Source: Chitinophagaceae bacterium IBVUCB2 | Lineage (GTDB): Bacteria; Bacteroidota; Bacteroidia; Chitinophagales; Chitinophagaceae | Direction: 5' to 3' | Length of the DNA stretch: 64,000 bases | Assembly (NCBI GenBank): GCA_002127295.1 | Contig: NFUV01000001.1 | Span: 496,001 to 560,000 of the forward strand | Shown: positions 54,864-64,000 of the stretch, one piece after another | Numbering within the stretch: position 1 is the first letter of the stretch | Layout of the letters: each line of letters starts with the position of its first letter | The notes under the pieces: generated by a model | Told to the model about the DNA's origin: nothing | Seen by the model: only the letters and a program-made list of their open reading frames with translations | Database searches by the model: none | Made by a program: the position numbers and the translations under genes

Positions 54864-57800
54864 TTAAAATGTTACATTAAGATTAAAGCCAAATCTTTTT
54901 GCAGTGGGTGCTGCATCTAATTCAATACCCTGTATTACTGATGAGCCATATGCACCAACTTCAGGATCAAAATTTACATACTTAGGAGTGTTAGGTGCAA
55001 GGAACCAAAGATTACGTCCGCTAAGAGATACTGATATGTCAGCGACTTTTAGCTTACTTACGAAATTTTTTGGCAAGCTATAACGCAGTGTTATTTCTCT
55101 TAGTCTGTAAACAGTACCATCAAACACATTAAACTCATCGGAAGAGTTAATACCAAAACCACCAACACCTGTTACACCGGTAAAGAATAAATCATTAGTG
55201 CTGATTCTTGTTTGATTTGGTACAGTTTTACCTCCTGATAAAATTGGCTGATGAGTATTTGGATTACCATAAACTCCGGGAATTGTCCATAATGCTTCCC
55301 TGTCTTCTGTATCTTTTGTTACACCCCTGCCTAATAAACTATAGATAGAGTTTGAATAGAAGTCGCCTCCTTTAGTCATATCAAATACCGCAGAAAGAGA
55401 GAAGCCTTTATATGATATAGAATTAGTGATACCCAATTTGAAGTCCGGATTCGGATCTCCTATCTCACCCTGATCTAGTGCTTCAATGATCCAACCTGTA
55501 GTAGGATCAATCAACAATTGACCATCAGCTGTACGATCTGCCACCTGTCCTCTTAAATAACCGAATGGTTTACCTGGCTCCAGCCATGCCGATACTCCAC
55601 CTGTAAATCCACCACCCAAACTTGTTCTTTCTAAACCATCTACTAGTTTTTCTACTATGTTTTTATTTTTGGTAAAAGCACCTCTTATTTCCCATGCAAA
55701 ATTTTTAGTAACTACAGGTCTGACTGTTAGGCCAATTTCAACCCCTTTGTTGCTTATCTCACCAATATTTGTATTAAAAGAAACATAGCCGGTAGATGTT
55801 GGTACGCTTACAGGAAAGATAAGGTCTGTCGTAGTTTTATCGTAAGCAGTAAAATCAAGATTTATTCTGCGTTTAAAGAAAGAAAGATCCAGCCCCACTT
55901 CTAACTCCTGCGTAAATTCAGGTGTCAGATCCGGATCAACAGTTAGTCCACTGTTAGGCAACCCACTAAGACTTGCATATGGAAGACCTAAGAAATTAAC
56001 AGTGCTCAATGTAAATACATCTTCTCCATTATGAGGAGGCGCATCATTACCTACCTTTGCCCAACCAGCTCTAATTTTACCATAGTCAAACCAATTTGAT
56101 CTTAACTTAAATGCATCGCTAAATACTAAGGAGGCTGAAACACCCGGGTAAAAATAACTGGCGTTTTTATATGGCAAAGTAGAAGTTCTGTCGTTTCTGC
56201 CCGATACGTTGATGAAGGCAAAGTTTTTATACCCTAAAGTTGCATCGCCAAAAAATCCAACTATTCTTCTTTTACTCCGGGTGTCGGCAGCAAAAGTTTT
56301 TTCAACGGTATTGGAAAGGTTGAATATACCAGGAACAATAAAATCACTTCCAATATCAGCTTGTCTTTTGGAATTTCGCTGGTTAATATCGTTACCAAGT
56401 TTAAAGTCGAGAGAAAAATCAGTTCCTATTTTAGGATTAAACACTAACACTAATGTTGATTGCAATTCTTGTGCTCTCAGGTTGTCCTTTATAAGTTGTC
56501 CTAACCCTGAAGCAGCTCTTGAAAATTCATCTGTCACCTCGTCCCTGTTTACATGGGTAGAATTAAGGCCTATATTGTAATTAACATTGATCCAGTTGTT
56601 GACTTTATAACCTAACCGGAGACCCAATACCATTCTTTCTTCGATAGTAGTTATTACATTATGATAAGCGGCCCATCTTGGATGATCGTAATTACCTGCT
56701 ATGAATGCTAATGGAACACCACCCAAATCCTGAGAAGGCAGACCAAATAGATCCCAGTTTCTTGCCATGTGCATTGTTCTGGCAAACTGGGAAGATGCAC
56801 CGGGAGTTTGATTATTACCAAAGAAACCTCCTTTTTGTTTTGACCTGGCATAACTCAAGTTTCCACCAACGGTAAATCCATTATGTTTTGTTTGACCGCC
56901 AACACTTACATTATTTCTTATATAGCTTGAATTTTCTACATAGCCGAGATGGTTAACGTTTGAAGCAGTTAAACCAAGTGATGTATTGGCATCTCCCCCA
57001 TTTACATTGATAGAGTTTTCATATAACATGCCAGTTCTAAAAGCATCTTTCACATTATTAGGGAACGCTTTATAGGCTGCATTATTATTAGGGAACATAT
57101 CTGGATATGCAGCGAGGTATGTAGCCCAGGCTGCAATTGAATCAATACCTGATGCACTTTTACGAAGAATGTTACCGTCCTGGTCATATACATTACCTAA
57201 ACCAAACTTCGCACCCCATGATCCGTTAGAACCAGTACGTGGGTCAAAGTTGGCACCAGAACCATATGTATTCTGATATTCCGGAAGGTTAGAAATTCGT
57301 TCAGCTGAAATACCTGATCTAAAATTTACATTAAATGGCTTTGCTCCTTTTTTCGCACTACCCGATTTTGTAGTTATAACTACCACACCTCTTGAGGCTC
57401 TTGAGCCATATAGCGAAGCAGCAGCAGCTCCTTTCAGAATACTAAAACTTTCAATATCATTAGGATCAAGATTTGCAAGACCACTACCATATGCTGTTCC
57501 GCCAGCTGTTTGGCTGGTTGTCGTTAACTGGTCATTACTATAAGGAATACCATCCACCACAATCAGAGGCTGTGTTTCTAAACCAAAAGAAGAGTTACCT
57601 CTTAATTGAATACGGGTTGCAGCACCCGGTGTTCCTTGTGATTGCCGAATGTCAACACCAGGTACTTTTCCTTGTAAACCTTTTAATAGATCAGGTTCGG
57701 ATTTTTGTAAAACAGAATTAGGGTCAACTTTTGTAACAGCATAACCTAATGCTTTTTCAGTCCGCCGGATACCTAATGCTGTTACCACAACTTCGGTTCC

Positions 57801-58097
57801 GGTAGTAACAATTCTTTTTACCGGAATTGAAATTGTACTATTATCTCCTACGGTAACTTCAGTTGTTTCTAAACCTGCACCGGAAATAACTATCACATCG
57901 CCATTTTTTGCCTGGATGCGAAACTGTCCATTATTATCTGCCGCCACACCTCCGCTTGTTCCTTTTATTCTTACAGATGCACCGGGCACAGTTGCGCCGG
58001 CTTCATCGGTCACCGTTCCGGTGATAGTCCGGGTTTGACCAAAGGCTAATGTTACAAAAAACATCAGCACTGTAAACAGGGATGCAATTTTTCTCAT
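54864..58097 (-). CDS. SusC/RagA-type TonB-dependent outer-membrane transporter
   Basis: A 1077-residue TonB-linked porin that imports nutrients with SusD as lid. Signal peptide to about 20, then a carboxypeptidase-regulatory-like domain (RTITGTVTDEAGATVPGASV), plug with LQGKVPGVDIRQSQGTPG and ATRIQLRGNSSFG, the conserved SFSILKGAAAASLYGSRASRGVVVITTKSG region, and a 22-stranded barrel ending in KRFGFNLNVTF. Typical length. An intrinsic terminator lies 152-183 bp upstream of its start (58249-58280), so its leader is probably regulated. Confidence 0.95.
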   Translation of the reverse strand: MRKIASLFTVLMFFVTLAFGQTRTITGTVTDEAGATVPGASVRIKGTSGGVAADNNGQFRIQAKNGDVIVISGAGLETTEVTVGDNSTISIPVKRIVTTGTEVVVTALGIRRTEKALGYAVTKVDPNSVLQKSEPDLLKGLQGKVPGVDIRQSQGTPGAATRIQLRGNSSFGLETQPLIVVDGIPYSNDQLTTTSQTAGGTAYGSGLANLDPNDIESFSILKGAAAASLYGSRASRGVVVITTKSGSAKKGAKPFNVNFRSGISAERISNLPEYQNTYGSGANFDPRTGSNGSWGAKFGLGNVYDQDGNILRKSASGIDSIAAWATYLAAYPDMFPNNNAAYKAFPNNVKDAFRTGMLYENSINVNGGDANTSLGLTASNVNHLGYVENSSYIRNNVSVGGQTKHNGFTVGGNLSYARSKQKGGFFGNNQTPGASSQFARTMHMARNWDLFGLPSQDLGGVPLAFIAGNYDHPRWAAYHNVITTIEERMVLGLRLGYKVNNWINVNYNIGLNSTHVNRDEVTDEFSRAASGLGQLIKDNLRAQELQSTLVLVFNPKIGTDFSLDFKLGNDINQRNSKRQADIGSDFIVPGIFNLSNTVEKTFAADTRSKRRIVGFFGDATLGYKNFAFINVSGRNDRTSTLPYKNASYFYPGVSASLVFSDAFKLRSNWFDYGKIRAGWAKVGNDAPPHNGEDVFTLSTVNFLGLPYASLSGLPNSGLTVDPDLTPEFTQELEVGLDLSFFKRRINLDFTAYDKTTTDLIFPVSVPTSTGYVSFNTNIGEISNKGVEIGLTVRPVVTKNFAWEIRGAFTKNKNIVEKLVDGLERTSLGGGFTGGVSAWLEPGKPFGYLRGQVADRTADGQLLIDPTTGWIIEALDQGEIGDPNPDFKLGITNSISYKGFSLSAVFDMTKGGDFYSNSIYSLLGRGVTKDTEDREALWTIPGVYGNPNTHQPILSGGKTVPNQTRISTNDLFFTGVTGVGGFGINSSDEFNVFDGTVYRLREITLRYSLPKNFVSKLKVADISVSLSGRNLWFLAPNTPKYVNFDPEVGAYGSSVIQGIELDAAPTAKRFGFNLNVTF

Positions 58098-58225
58098 AAA
58101 AGAGTTTTAAGATTTAAGAAAGAGTTAAAAACCAAAGACCATCATGCACCCGATAATGCTTCGGCAAACGCTGTGTATAATCACTAAACAGAAAAATAAA
58201 TACCTGAATCACTACAAAAGAAGTT

Positions 58226-58303
58226 CTAACGCATTTGGAATATGCTATAAAAAAAAGAGCAGGTAGTAGAAACCACCTGCGTTGTGTAATTAACGTTACA
58301 CAT
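58226..58303 (-). CDS. Candidate short leader ORF overlapping the susC-leader terminator
   Basis: 25 codons from ATG at 58303: MCNVNYTTQVVSTTCSFFYS and five more residues, then TAG at 58226. Codons 9-15 lie on the terminator stem. It is Thr/Val/Ser-rich. A ribosome moving through it would cover the stem, so translation could favour read-through into susC. There is no independent evidence that it is translated. Confidence 0.4.
   Translation of the reverse strand: MCNVNYTTQVVSTTCSFFYSIFQMR
58249..58280 (-). terminator. Intrinsic terminator in the susC leader
   Basis: On the minus strand, GCAGGTGGT / ACTACCTGC (8 of 9 pairs) with a 4-base loop, then TC and eight T. It lies 152 bp before susC and is directed toward susC, so it would stop transcription from an upstream promoter unless overridden; it could also end a small RNA. 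Confidence 0.7.
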
Positions 58304-58932
58304 GAGAAAACTTATGAAGAATAATTTTGAAGCAGCTATTAAATGTAAAGTAACAGATTAAAAAAATCAGATAACAAATACCGACAAGTGTAAATTCACC
58401 AAAGCGAAATAATCAATGATGAAATTTTTTGTACTTAATCACAAAGTATTACAAACGTTTAAGGTGGCGATTTATTCCTTTTCGGTTGCTAATAAGATAA
58501 TAGAATTTATTTAGTCTACTACATCTACATACTACTCATCCCTGATAATTACTGGTGGTAAGTATAATTGTCCGCTCGTCACTAATCGTAGTATAAACTC
58601 CTGCTAAATTCAATATTCCCGGAAACGAAAAAAGAAACTATGAAACCGCAAACAATCAAACTAAAAATGAACATTCGTTTTTATTAAAAGAAAAAATTGT
58701 TGCGTCTTTTTGCTGACATCTCTACTGTTACTTACTTAAATAATTACAAAATCATTAAAACAGTGAAAATATTTTAAACCAAAATATTCGTGTTTTATAA
58801 CGTTCAACATCGGCTTGATACCGCTTATCATTAAGTCTGATCTTTAAGCAGCATTAGAATATTTCTGCATCTCTATACTATTGAGACTGTTACTATAACA
58901 GCTGCAATAAATCAAAAGAAGAATCGATTTAT

Positions 58933-60009
58933 ATGTATTATATCATGAACCAAAGCCTTCCTGACCAACGCAGAATTAAAAACACTACCTATTTCAAAAA
59001 TGAATGGGTGTTCCGGCTTATTGCCACACCTTTCTTTGCTTTTTTTGTTCCAAATATTACCCCACTGATTTATCCGCAGCATGAAAACATTTCTGATCTT
59101 ATAATAAGCTATGCATTCTTTGCTATGATCGTTCATTTACTGTGGACCGGCAATCGCTGGATCGTTTTCAATTTGAGAAAAAACAATCAATGGATGAGGA
59201 AACCGATCATTAAATCTGTTTCAATGCTGCTCATCCATCTCACCTTTTCTTTCTTTTTGTCTTTACTGCTTCATTACATGTGGAACTCATTAATCGCCCC
59301 GCACCCTGTGCCATTTGAAAATATTTTGATGGCGTCTTTTATTGCTGCCATACTATCAATACTAATTGCAACTCTTTATGAAATTGTATTATTAACAAGA
59401 GAAAGAAGATGGGACCAGTTAACTACAGAGAAACTCAGCAACGCAAAAGTACAGGCCGAATTAAATACACTTAAAAGCCAGATTGATCCGCATTTTATTT
59501 TTAACTCTTTAAATACTTTGTCCGCCTTGATCAGTGACAACAAGGATAAAGCCCTACTCTTTAATGAAAGTTTAGCTAAAGTGTACCAGTATATTCTTGC
59601 CAACAGAAGTAACAATCTTGTAACAGTTAAAGAAGAACTCAATTTTATAAAAGACTACTTTTTCCTACTTAAAATTCGCTTTGAGGACTCTCTTCATATC
59701 AGTATGAATGTTGAACAATCTGATCTAAACCGATATTATCTCCCCACCATTGCCATCCAAACAGCTATTGAAAATGCTATTAAGCATAACCAATTTTCAA
59801 GCACCCTGCCGTTATGGATTTCAATTGATTTAACTAATGATTACGCCATTATTGCAAATAATAAGCGGCCTGTAAAATACAAGGCTCCTTCTTCTGGTTT
59901 AGGACTTATTAATCTCGACAACCGGTATAAGTTAGTATTAAACAAGTCAATCCATATTGATGAAACAAATGACGATTTCACCCTATACTTACCCATCATA
60001 AAAAAATAG
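58933..60009 (+). CDS. LytS-type membrane sensor histidine kinase
   Basis: A 358-residue kinase with about four transmembrane helices in the first 155 residues (FRLIATPFFAFFVPNIT, LIISYAFFAMIVHLLW, SVSMLLIHLTFSFFLSLLL, ILMASFIAAILSILIAT). The phosphoacceptor is in LKSQIDPHFIFNSLNTLSALI, the His-kinase (PF06580) motif, followed by a degenerate ATPase ending SGLGLINLDNRYKL. The ATG at 58933 or the one four codons later (58945) may be used. It ends 6 bp before a LytTR regulator gene, its obvious partner, and is divergent from the SusCD operon, which it may control. Confidence 0.9.
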   Translation: MYYIMNQSLPDQRRIKNTTYFKNEWVFRLIATPFFAFFVPNITPLIYPQHENISDLIISYAFFAMIVHLLWTGNRWIVFNLRKNNQWMRKPIIKSVSMLLIHLTFSFFLSLLLHYMWNSLIAPHPVPFENILMASFIAAILSILIATLYEIVLLTRERRWDQLTTEKLSNAKVQAELNTLKSQIDPHFIFNSLNTLSALISDNKDKALLFNESLAKVYQYILANRSNNLVTVKEELNFIKDYFFLLKIRFEDSLHISMNVEQSDLNRYYLPTIAIQTAIENAIKHNQFSSTLPLWISIDLTNDYAIIANNKRPVKYKAPSSGLGLINLDNRYKLVLNKSIHIDETNDDFTLYLPIIKK

Positions 60010-60015
60010 CCTGCC

Positions 60016-60774
60016 ATGATTAAAGCCATAATTATAGAAGACGAAAAACCCGCCGCAGCCAATCTTGCCAAAAAAATTTCGCAGGCAGATAGTAGTGTTG
60101 TGGTTGAAGCTACTCTTTCAACTATTGAAGAAAGTGTGCAATGGCTATCCAGTCATTCATTGCCAGAACTTATTTTTCTCGACATCCATCTCTCCGACGG
60201 ATTATCATTCAACATCTTTAAGGAAATAAAAATAACCAGCCCGGTAATTTTTACCACTACATATGACAGTTATTTGCTGGAAGCATTTGAATTGAACAGT
60301 ATAGATTATTTATTAAAGCCCATCGAAACATCCAGGCTATATGATGCGTTAGAAAAATTCAGAAATACTAAGAATTATTATTCTGAAAATATTTACAAAC
60401 TAATTCAGAAAGTAGATAACAGCAACCATTCAAAATACAGGCTTATAGCCCGTAAAGGTTTGGAACATGTGCCCTTAAAATTGGATGATATCGCATTATT
60501 CTACACGGAGAACCGGCTTACATTTTTAATTGACCGGGACGGGAAAAAATATATTGCTGATAATAATTTATCGGCATTAGAGCAAGACCTTGACAAATCA
60601 AAATTCTACCGGGCAAACAGGCAATACATAATCAACATTGATTTTATTAAAGGATATAAAACAGCCGAGAAAGTAAAAATTTCTGTAGAGATGGCGGTTG
60701 ACACCATTAAATCTCCCGTCATGATAAGCCAGGATAGTGCTGCGGATTTCCGGGAATGGATAACGCAGGTGTAA
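60016..60774 (+). CDS. LytTR-type response regulator
   Basis: A 252-residue two-domain regulator. Receiver: IIIEDEKPAAANL, phosphoacceptor in LIFLDIHLSDG, SIDYLLKPIE with the conserved lysine. The LytTR DNA-binding domain occupies about 140-250: KYRLIARKGLEHVPLKLDDIALFYTENR, then RANRQYIINIDFIKGYK. It likely binds direct repeats ahead of target genes; with the neighbouring LytS-type kinase it forms a two-component pair. Confidence 0.93.
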   Translation: MIKAIIIEDEKPAAANLAKKISQADSSVVVEATLSTIEESVQWLSSHSLPELIFLDIHLSDGLSFNIFKEIKITSPVIFTTTYDSYLLEAFELNSIDYLLKPIETSRLYDALEKFRNTKNYYSENIYKLIQKVDNSNHSKYRLIARKGLEHVPLKLDDIALFYTENRLTFLIDRDGKKYIADNNLSALEQDLDKSKFYRANRQYIINIDFIKGYKTAEKVKISVEMAVDTIKSPVMISQDSAADFREWITQV

Positions 60775-60784
60775 GGATAAATAT

Positions 60785-60823
60785 AAAGGGCAATTCAATT
60801 GTTGCATATTGAATTGCCCTTTT
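60785..60823. terminator. Bidirectional terminator between the LytTR gene and ssrA
   Basis: 15-bp perfect stem AAAGGGCAATTCAAT / ATTGAATTGCCCTTT with 8-base loop, T-run on the plus side, and an A/T-rich tail on the minus side. It serves the regulator and probably the tmRNA transcript. Confidence 0.9.
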
Positions 60824-60827
60824 ATTG

Positions 60828-61195
60828 TGGAGGCGACCGGAGTCGAACCGGTGTCCAAACATATTCGCCGAAAGCCTTCTACATGTTTATTCAATTTTGT
60901 TTTGTCGGGAATTAACTGGAAAAAGACAACCGATTAATTCCTTAGCTGAATAGTCTTAGGCAACTGGCACAGCCTGCAGTTGCAGCAACTTGTTTTGTTT
61001 TTAAGTCGGCGGCGGGGCGTGGTAACAAGCCAACCTGCCCGGCGGCCCTAATGACTACTTAATCACTGATTAGGCAGCCATGGCATACTGAGTATTGCCA
61101 TTTGAGTTTTTCGTATTCAGATTAAACTGCTAATTACGCAACGCAGTACATGCTTATACTCTCAAAGATCTATGCTGTCAAAACCAAACGCCCCC
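60828..61195 (-). ncRNA. ssrA: Transfer-messenger RNA (tmRNA)
   Basis: Rescues stalled ribosomes and tags nascent proteins. On the minus strand the 5' end is GGGGGCG TTTGG TTTTGACAGC, the usual tRNA-like start, and the 3' end TTGGACACC GGTTCGACTCCGG TCGCCTCC closes the T-arm and acceptor. The acceptor 7-bp pairing (GGGGGCG / CGCCTCC, one G-U) is seen. CCA is not encoded: the next bases are ACAA. The tag ORF 61099-61070 reads GNTQYAMAA and TAA, with GGC as the probable resume codon; YAMAA endings are typical of this phylum. Pseudoknot regions were not folded by hand. Confidence 0.95.
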
Positions 61196-61328
61196 ATTCA
61201 GTGAGCTTTATTAAAATCAGCCTGTAAAAATACTACTATTTAAAATTATAGCCGCCACCGAATCAAAACATTTATTTTTTTCGTTAAAAAACTAACACTT
61301 TTAACAAATAAAGTAGCTTTATCCCATT

Positions 61329-63125
61329 ATGGAGAATAACCGGGAAGCATTTTACCACCAACGGATAGGAGAACTAAAAGATGCAAAGACAAAACAACTC
61401 AGCCGGAAGAACCAATTGGCATGGTTTCGCTTTTTTGCTGTTATAGCCGCTTTTGCCAGTGCCTGGTTTCTTTGGCCATATGGCATATTACCAGGGCTAT
61501 CCTCTTTCATCGCATTTATCGGGCTTTTCATTTATTTTTTAAAACAAGACATCAACAACAATGAAGCAATAGAAAATACAGAGAGATTAATTGCTATAAA
61601 CGAATCGGAATTGCAGGTTCTTGATCACTACTTTTTGCATTTACCAGATGGCAGCAATCACCAGGCAGTAATCCATCCTTACACCAATGACCTCGATATT
61701 TTTGGCAGAGCATCACTTTATCAATATATCAACAGAACTACTTCGCAACAAGGTAATGCTCTGATTGCCGACTGGTTGATGCAACCGGCTTCTGTAATTA
61801 TTATTCAAGAAAGACAGGAAGCCACAAAAGAATTAGCAACGAAAACCAATTGGCGGCATCAGCTACAAGCACACGGAGTTGCTGAACCAATTACCGTCGC
61901 TACAGAACAAAAAATTGGCAACTGGCTTAAAGAAGAAAATAAATTCATTCATAAAACAGGCTGGAAAATTTTACGGATTCTTTTACCTGCTATAAGTCTT
62001 ACAGTTCTTGGCCTATTCCTTACAAGTGTAATTGAAGCTAACCGTTTTTTGCCCGCTGCTATCCTTTTGATGATCATAGCTTTCAGCATTTCAAAACTGG
62101 TACTGCCTGCCCATTATAAACTGAGTAAGATCGCACCGGAACTGGAAACATTATACAATAGCATTGCCTGGATTGAACAACATGATTTTAATAATCCTTA
62201 TTTAGTTCGCTTACAAAAAATCTTCGACCAGCCAGAAGAAAAAGCTTCACATAAAATAAAAGGTCTTACTCAAATATTAGAAAGGTTGGATTTACGGTTG
62301 AATTTTATTGTATTCATTCCTTTAAACACTTTTCTTTTCTGGGATTTACAACAGGTTTTTGCTTTAGAAAAATGGAAAGATAACAATAAACAAAAAATTG
62401 ACCACTGGTTTGCGGGTCTTGCTGAAATGGAAGCTATTTCTACTCTCAGCAATCTCACCTTCAATCATCCTGCATGGACCTTTCCCGTTATTAGTAATGA
62501 AGATGCAGTTTTTGAAAGTATTGAACTAGGACATCCGTTAATTCCTGCAGATAAAAGAGTGAGCAATTCATTTTCTACAAAAGGGGTTAATCAATTAAAT
62601 CTTGTTACTGGCTCTAACATGGCGGGAAAAAGTACTTTTCTACGCAGCATCGGTGTAAATATGGTACTGGCAATGATGGGCGCCCCGGTTTGTGCGAATA
62701 GCCTCACCCTATCTCCCATGAAAGTAATGAGCAGTATGCGGATAAGTGATAACCTGGAAGAAAGCACTTCTACTTTTTATGCAGAATTAAAGAAGCTAAA
62801 AGAAATTATTGAAGCCGTAAACAGAAATGAAAAAGTATTCTTACTGCTGGATGAAATATTGAGAGGCACCAATTCAGCCGACAGGCATATTGGCTCCAAA
62901 TCACTCATCAAGCAATTAATTCATCACAACGCTGCAGGAGTACTGGCTACACATGATTTAGAGTTAGCGAAATTAGCGACAGAATATCCTGCTAATATTC
63001 AGAACTACCATTTTGATGTGCAGGTAGCCAACGATGAATTGTATTTCGACTACAAATTAAAAAGAGGTATCTGTCAAAGCATGAACGCCTCTATATTGAT
63101 GAAGAAGATTGGAATAGAATTATAA
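61329..63125 (+). CDS. MutS-family ATPase with membrane helices
   Basis: A 598-residue protein with the ATPase core of MutS. Walker A is VTGSNMAGKSTFLRSIG at about 428-436, then LSPMKVMSSMRISDNLEESTSTFYAEL, and Walker B is VFLLLDEILRGTNSADR with the dimer helix THDLELAKLA. Two strongly hydrophobic segments flank the N-terminal part (about 28-72: FFAVIAAFASAWFLW and LSSFIAFIGLFIYF; about 212-262: LRILLPAISLTVLGLFL and FLPAAILLMIIAFSI), so it appears anchored in the membrane. There is no mismatch-recognition domain (no FxE seen). Such short MutS-like proteins occur in Bacteroidota and their function is not known to me. Confidence 0.8.
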   Translation: MENNREAFYHQRIGELKDAKTKQLSRKNQLAWFRFFAVIAAFASAWFLWPYGILPGLSSFIAFIGLFIYFLKQDINNNEAIENTERLIAINESELQVLDHYFLHLPDGSNHQAVIHPYTNDLDIFGRASLYQYINRTTSQQGNALIADWLMQPASVIIIQERQEATKELATKTNWRHQLQAHGVAEPITVATEQKIGNWLKEENKFIHKTGWKILRILLPAISLTVLGLFLTSVIEANRFLPAAILLMIIAFSISKLVLPAHYKLSKIAPELETLYNSIAWIEQHDFNNPYLVRLQKIFDQPEEKASHKIKGLTQILERLDLRLNFIVFIPLNTFLFWDLQQVFALEKWKDNNKQKIDHWFAGLAEMEAISTLSNLTFNHPAWTFPVISNEDAVFESIELGHPLIPADKRVSNSFSTKGVNQLNLVTGSNMAGKSTFLRSIGVNMVLAMMGAPVCANSLTLSPMKVMSSMRISDNLEESTSTFYAELKKLKEIIEAVNRNEKVFLLLDEILRGTNSADRHIGSKSLIKQLIHHNAAGVLATHDLELAKLATEYPANIQNYHFDVQVANDELYFDYKLKRGICQSMNASILMKKIGIEL

Positions 63126-63149
63126 GTAAAAACTTAAAGCTTCAAACTA

Positions 63150-64000
63150 TTACTTCCCCCAACCAAACCAATCATTACCATTTGCATACAACATCAAAGC
63201 AATAAGAATTACAAAGCCTGCAATTTGTGCATACTCCATAAACTTATCGCTAGGCTTTCTGCCGGTGATCATTTCCCAAAGGGTAAACATTACATGGCCG
63301 CCATCCAAACCTGGAATCGGGAGTATATTCATGAATGCAAGAATTACAGATAACATCGCTGTTAATCTCCAGAAAGATTCCCAATCCCAAACTGGTGAGA
63401 ATATAGAGCCCATTGATTTAAACCCTCCCACTGCTTTATAGCCTTCTGTTTTTGGATTTACGATTGCTTTGAACTGCGTCACATAATCATTCAGTTCCGT
63501 AAAAGTCATCTTAACACCTGCAGGAAAAGCAGGGAAGAAATTATACTTCGTTACTTCATATTTCAACCAGCCAAGACTATCTAATTGCTGCATCGAACCA
63601 TAAGGATTAAAACCTATCTGTCCTTCTTCATTTATTTTAGAAACAAAACTGGTATCTCTTCCCTCTCTATTCACCGTTATTAAAACGTCCTTGTTCTTTT
63701 TTGTTTCCAGGATACTTGTCAACTCATCAAAATAACCAAACCGTACCGAATCAATGCCCACTATTAAATCATTCTTGCGAAGGCCAGCTTTATATGCTCT
63801 TGAAGTATCATTTACATTCAATACCATTGCAGGATAACGGGGCTCAATAAATCCGCTTCTTTTTTTGTTCTTATTATCTATTAACTGCCCGATAAATCGT
63901 TCAGACAATGTAAGCTCCATAGGCTTGCCATCTCTTTCAATCTGCACTACGGATCCAGTAATCAATTTCTTCTTGAAACGGGTTAGATCGTAGACCTCTT
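63150..64000 (-). CDS. rseP: RseP-type site-2 protease (5' end cut by window)
   Basis: Intramembrane metalloprotease that cleaves anti-sigma factors or signal peptides. The visible 283 residues are the C-terminal part: PDZ domain (SRAYKAGLRKNDLIVGIDSV and related), the catalytic second metal site in NILPIPGLDGGHVMFTLWEMITGRKPS, and a last membrane helix. HEFGH lies outside the window. The frame is open through 64000 without a stop, so the real start is off the window. Partial, but identity is firm. Confidence 0.92.
   Translation of the reverse strand, partial: EVYDLTRFKKKLITGSVVQIERDGKPMELTLSERFIGQLIDNKNKKRSGFIEPRYPAMVLNVNDTSRAYKAGLRKNDLIVGIDSVRFGYFDELTSILETKKNKDVLITVNREGRDTSFVSKINEEGQIGFNPYGSMQQLDSLGWLKYEVTKYNFFPAFPAGVKMTFTELNDYVTQFKAIVNPKTEGYKAVGGFKSMGSIFSPVWDWESFWRLTAMLSVILAFMNILPIPGLDGGHVMFTLWEMITGRKPSDKFMEYAQIAGFVILIALMLYANGNDWFGWGK

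Larger units (their letters stand above)
58098..58932. other. Divergent intergenic region susC / lytS-type kinase
   Basis: The 835-bp spacer holds the susC-leader terminator and its overlapping short ORF (58226-58303). The remainder is AT-rich without convincing ORFs; a 15-codon frame near 58639 is not supported. No full TAnnTTTG promoter for either gene could be placed with confidence. Confidence 0.45.

Noticed and set aside
58639-58686. 15-codon ORF (MKPQTIKLKMNIRFY) upstream of the LytS gene
   Set aside because: Too short, no conservation evidence, AT-rich surroundings; might be chance.

Overview
The window looks like chromosomal DNA of a Bacteroidota bacterium, most likely of the Chitinophagaceae. 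The evidence is a SusC/SusD nutrient-uptake pair, Type IX secretion (T9SS) sorting domains, the rpmB-rpmG-DUF4295-ftsY-rimO order, promoters of the TAnnTTTG type, few Shine-Dalgarno-like sites, and a tmRNA tag ending YAMAA. No rRNA, tRNA, CRISPR array, prophage or transposase gene was seen. Base composition is AT-rich throughout, apart from the GC-rich ends of one small inserted element.

Layout. 1-2.9 kb (minus): translation and targeting genes rpmB, rpmG, a DUF4295 protein, ftsY and rimO (cut by the window start). 3.3-9.1 kb: lpdA, two exported surface proteins and a T9SS-exported M43 metalloprotease. 9.4-21.9 kb: a glutaminyl cyclase lipoprotein, a methyltransferase, an envelope operon (TPR protein, beta-barrel, HU-like membrane protein), DoxX, a thioesterase, an S2P-type protease, lipoproteins and the PBP4-type dacB. 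22.0-25.3 kb: cinA, interrupted in frame by a 477-bp palindrome-ended element coding for a DUF559 nuclease domain, then an E2 acyltransferase. 25.5-34.1 kb: a histidine phosphatase, an S9 peptidase, a methyltransferase/EamA operon, a polyprenol-phosphate mannosyltransferase and a DnaQ-type exonuclease. 34.7-42.0 kb: a complete histidine operon, hisG-D-C-B-H-A-F-(small membrane protein)-hisIE, preceded by a His-rich leader peptide and a terminator/antiterminator, so a classical attenuator. 42.1-52.0 kb (minus): two hybrid-free multi-PAS kinases (one with about 12 PAS domains) and three response regulators. 52.2-58.1 kb (minus): a SusC-SusD-lipoprotein operon with an intrinsic terminator in its leader. 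58.9-60.8 kb: a LytS/LytTR pair divergent from it. 60.8-61.2 kb: ssrA (tmRNA). 61.3-64 kb: a membrane-anchored MutS-like ATPase and rseP (cut by the window end).

The strongest candidates for something new are the in-frame DUF559 element inside cinA, the histidine attenuator with a nearly leaderless leader peptide, the unannotated membrane peptide between hisF and hisIE, and the terminator overlapped by a short ORF ahead of susC. Many genes are packed with 1-20 bp gaps or 1-4 bp overlaps (TAATG, ATGA), so translational coupling is probably common here.
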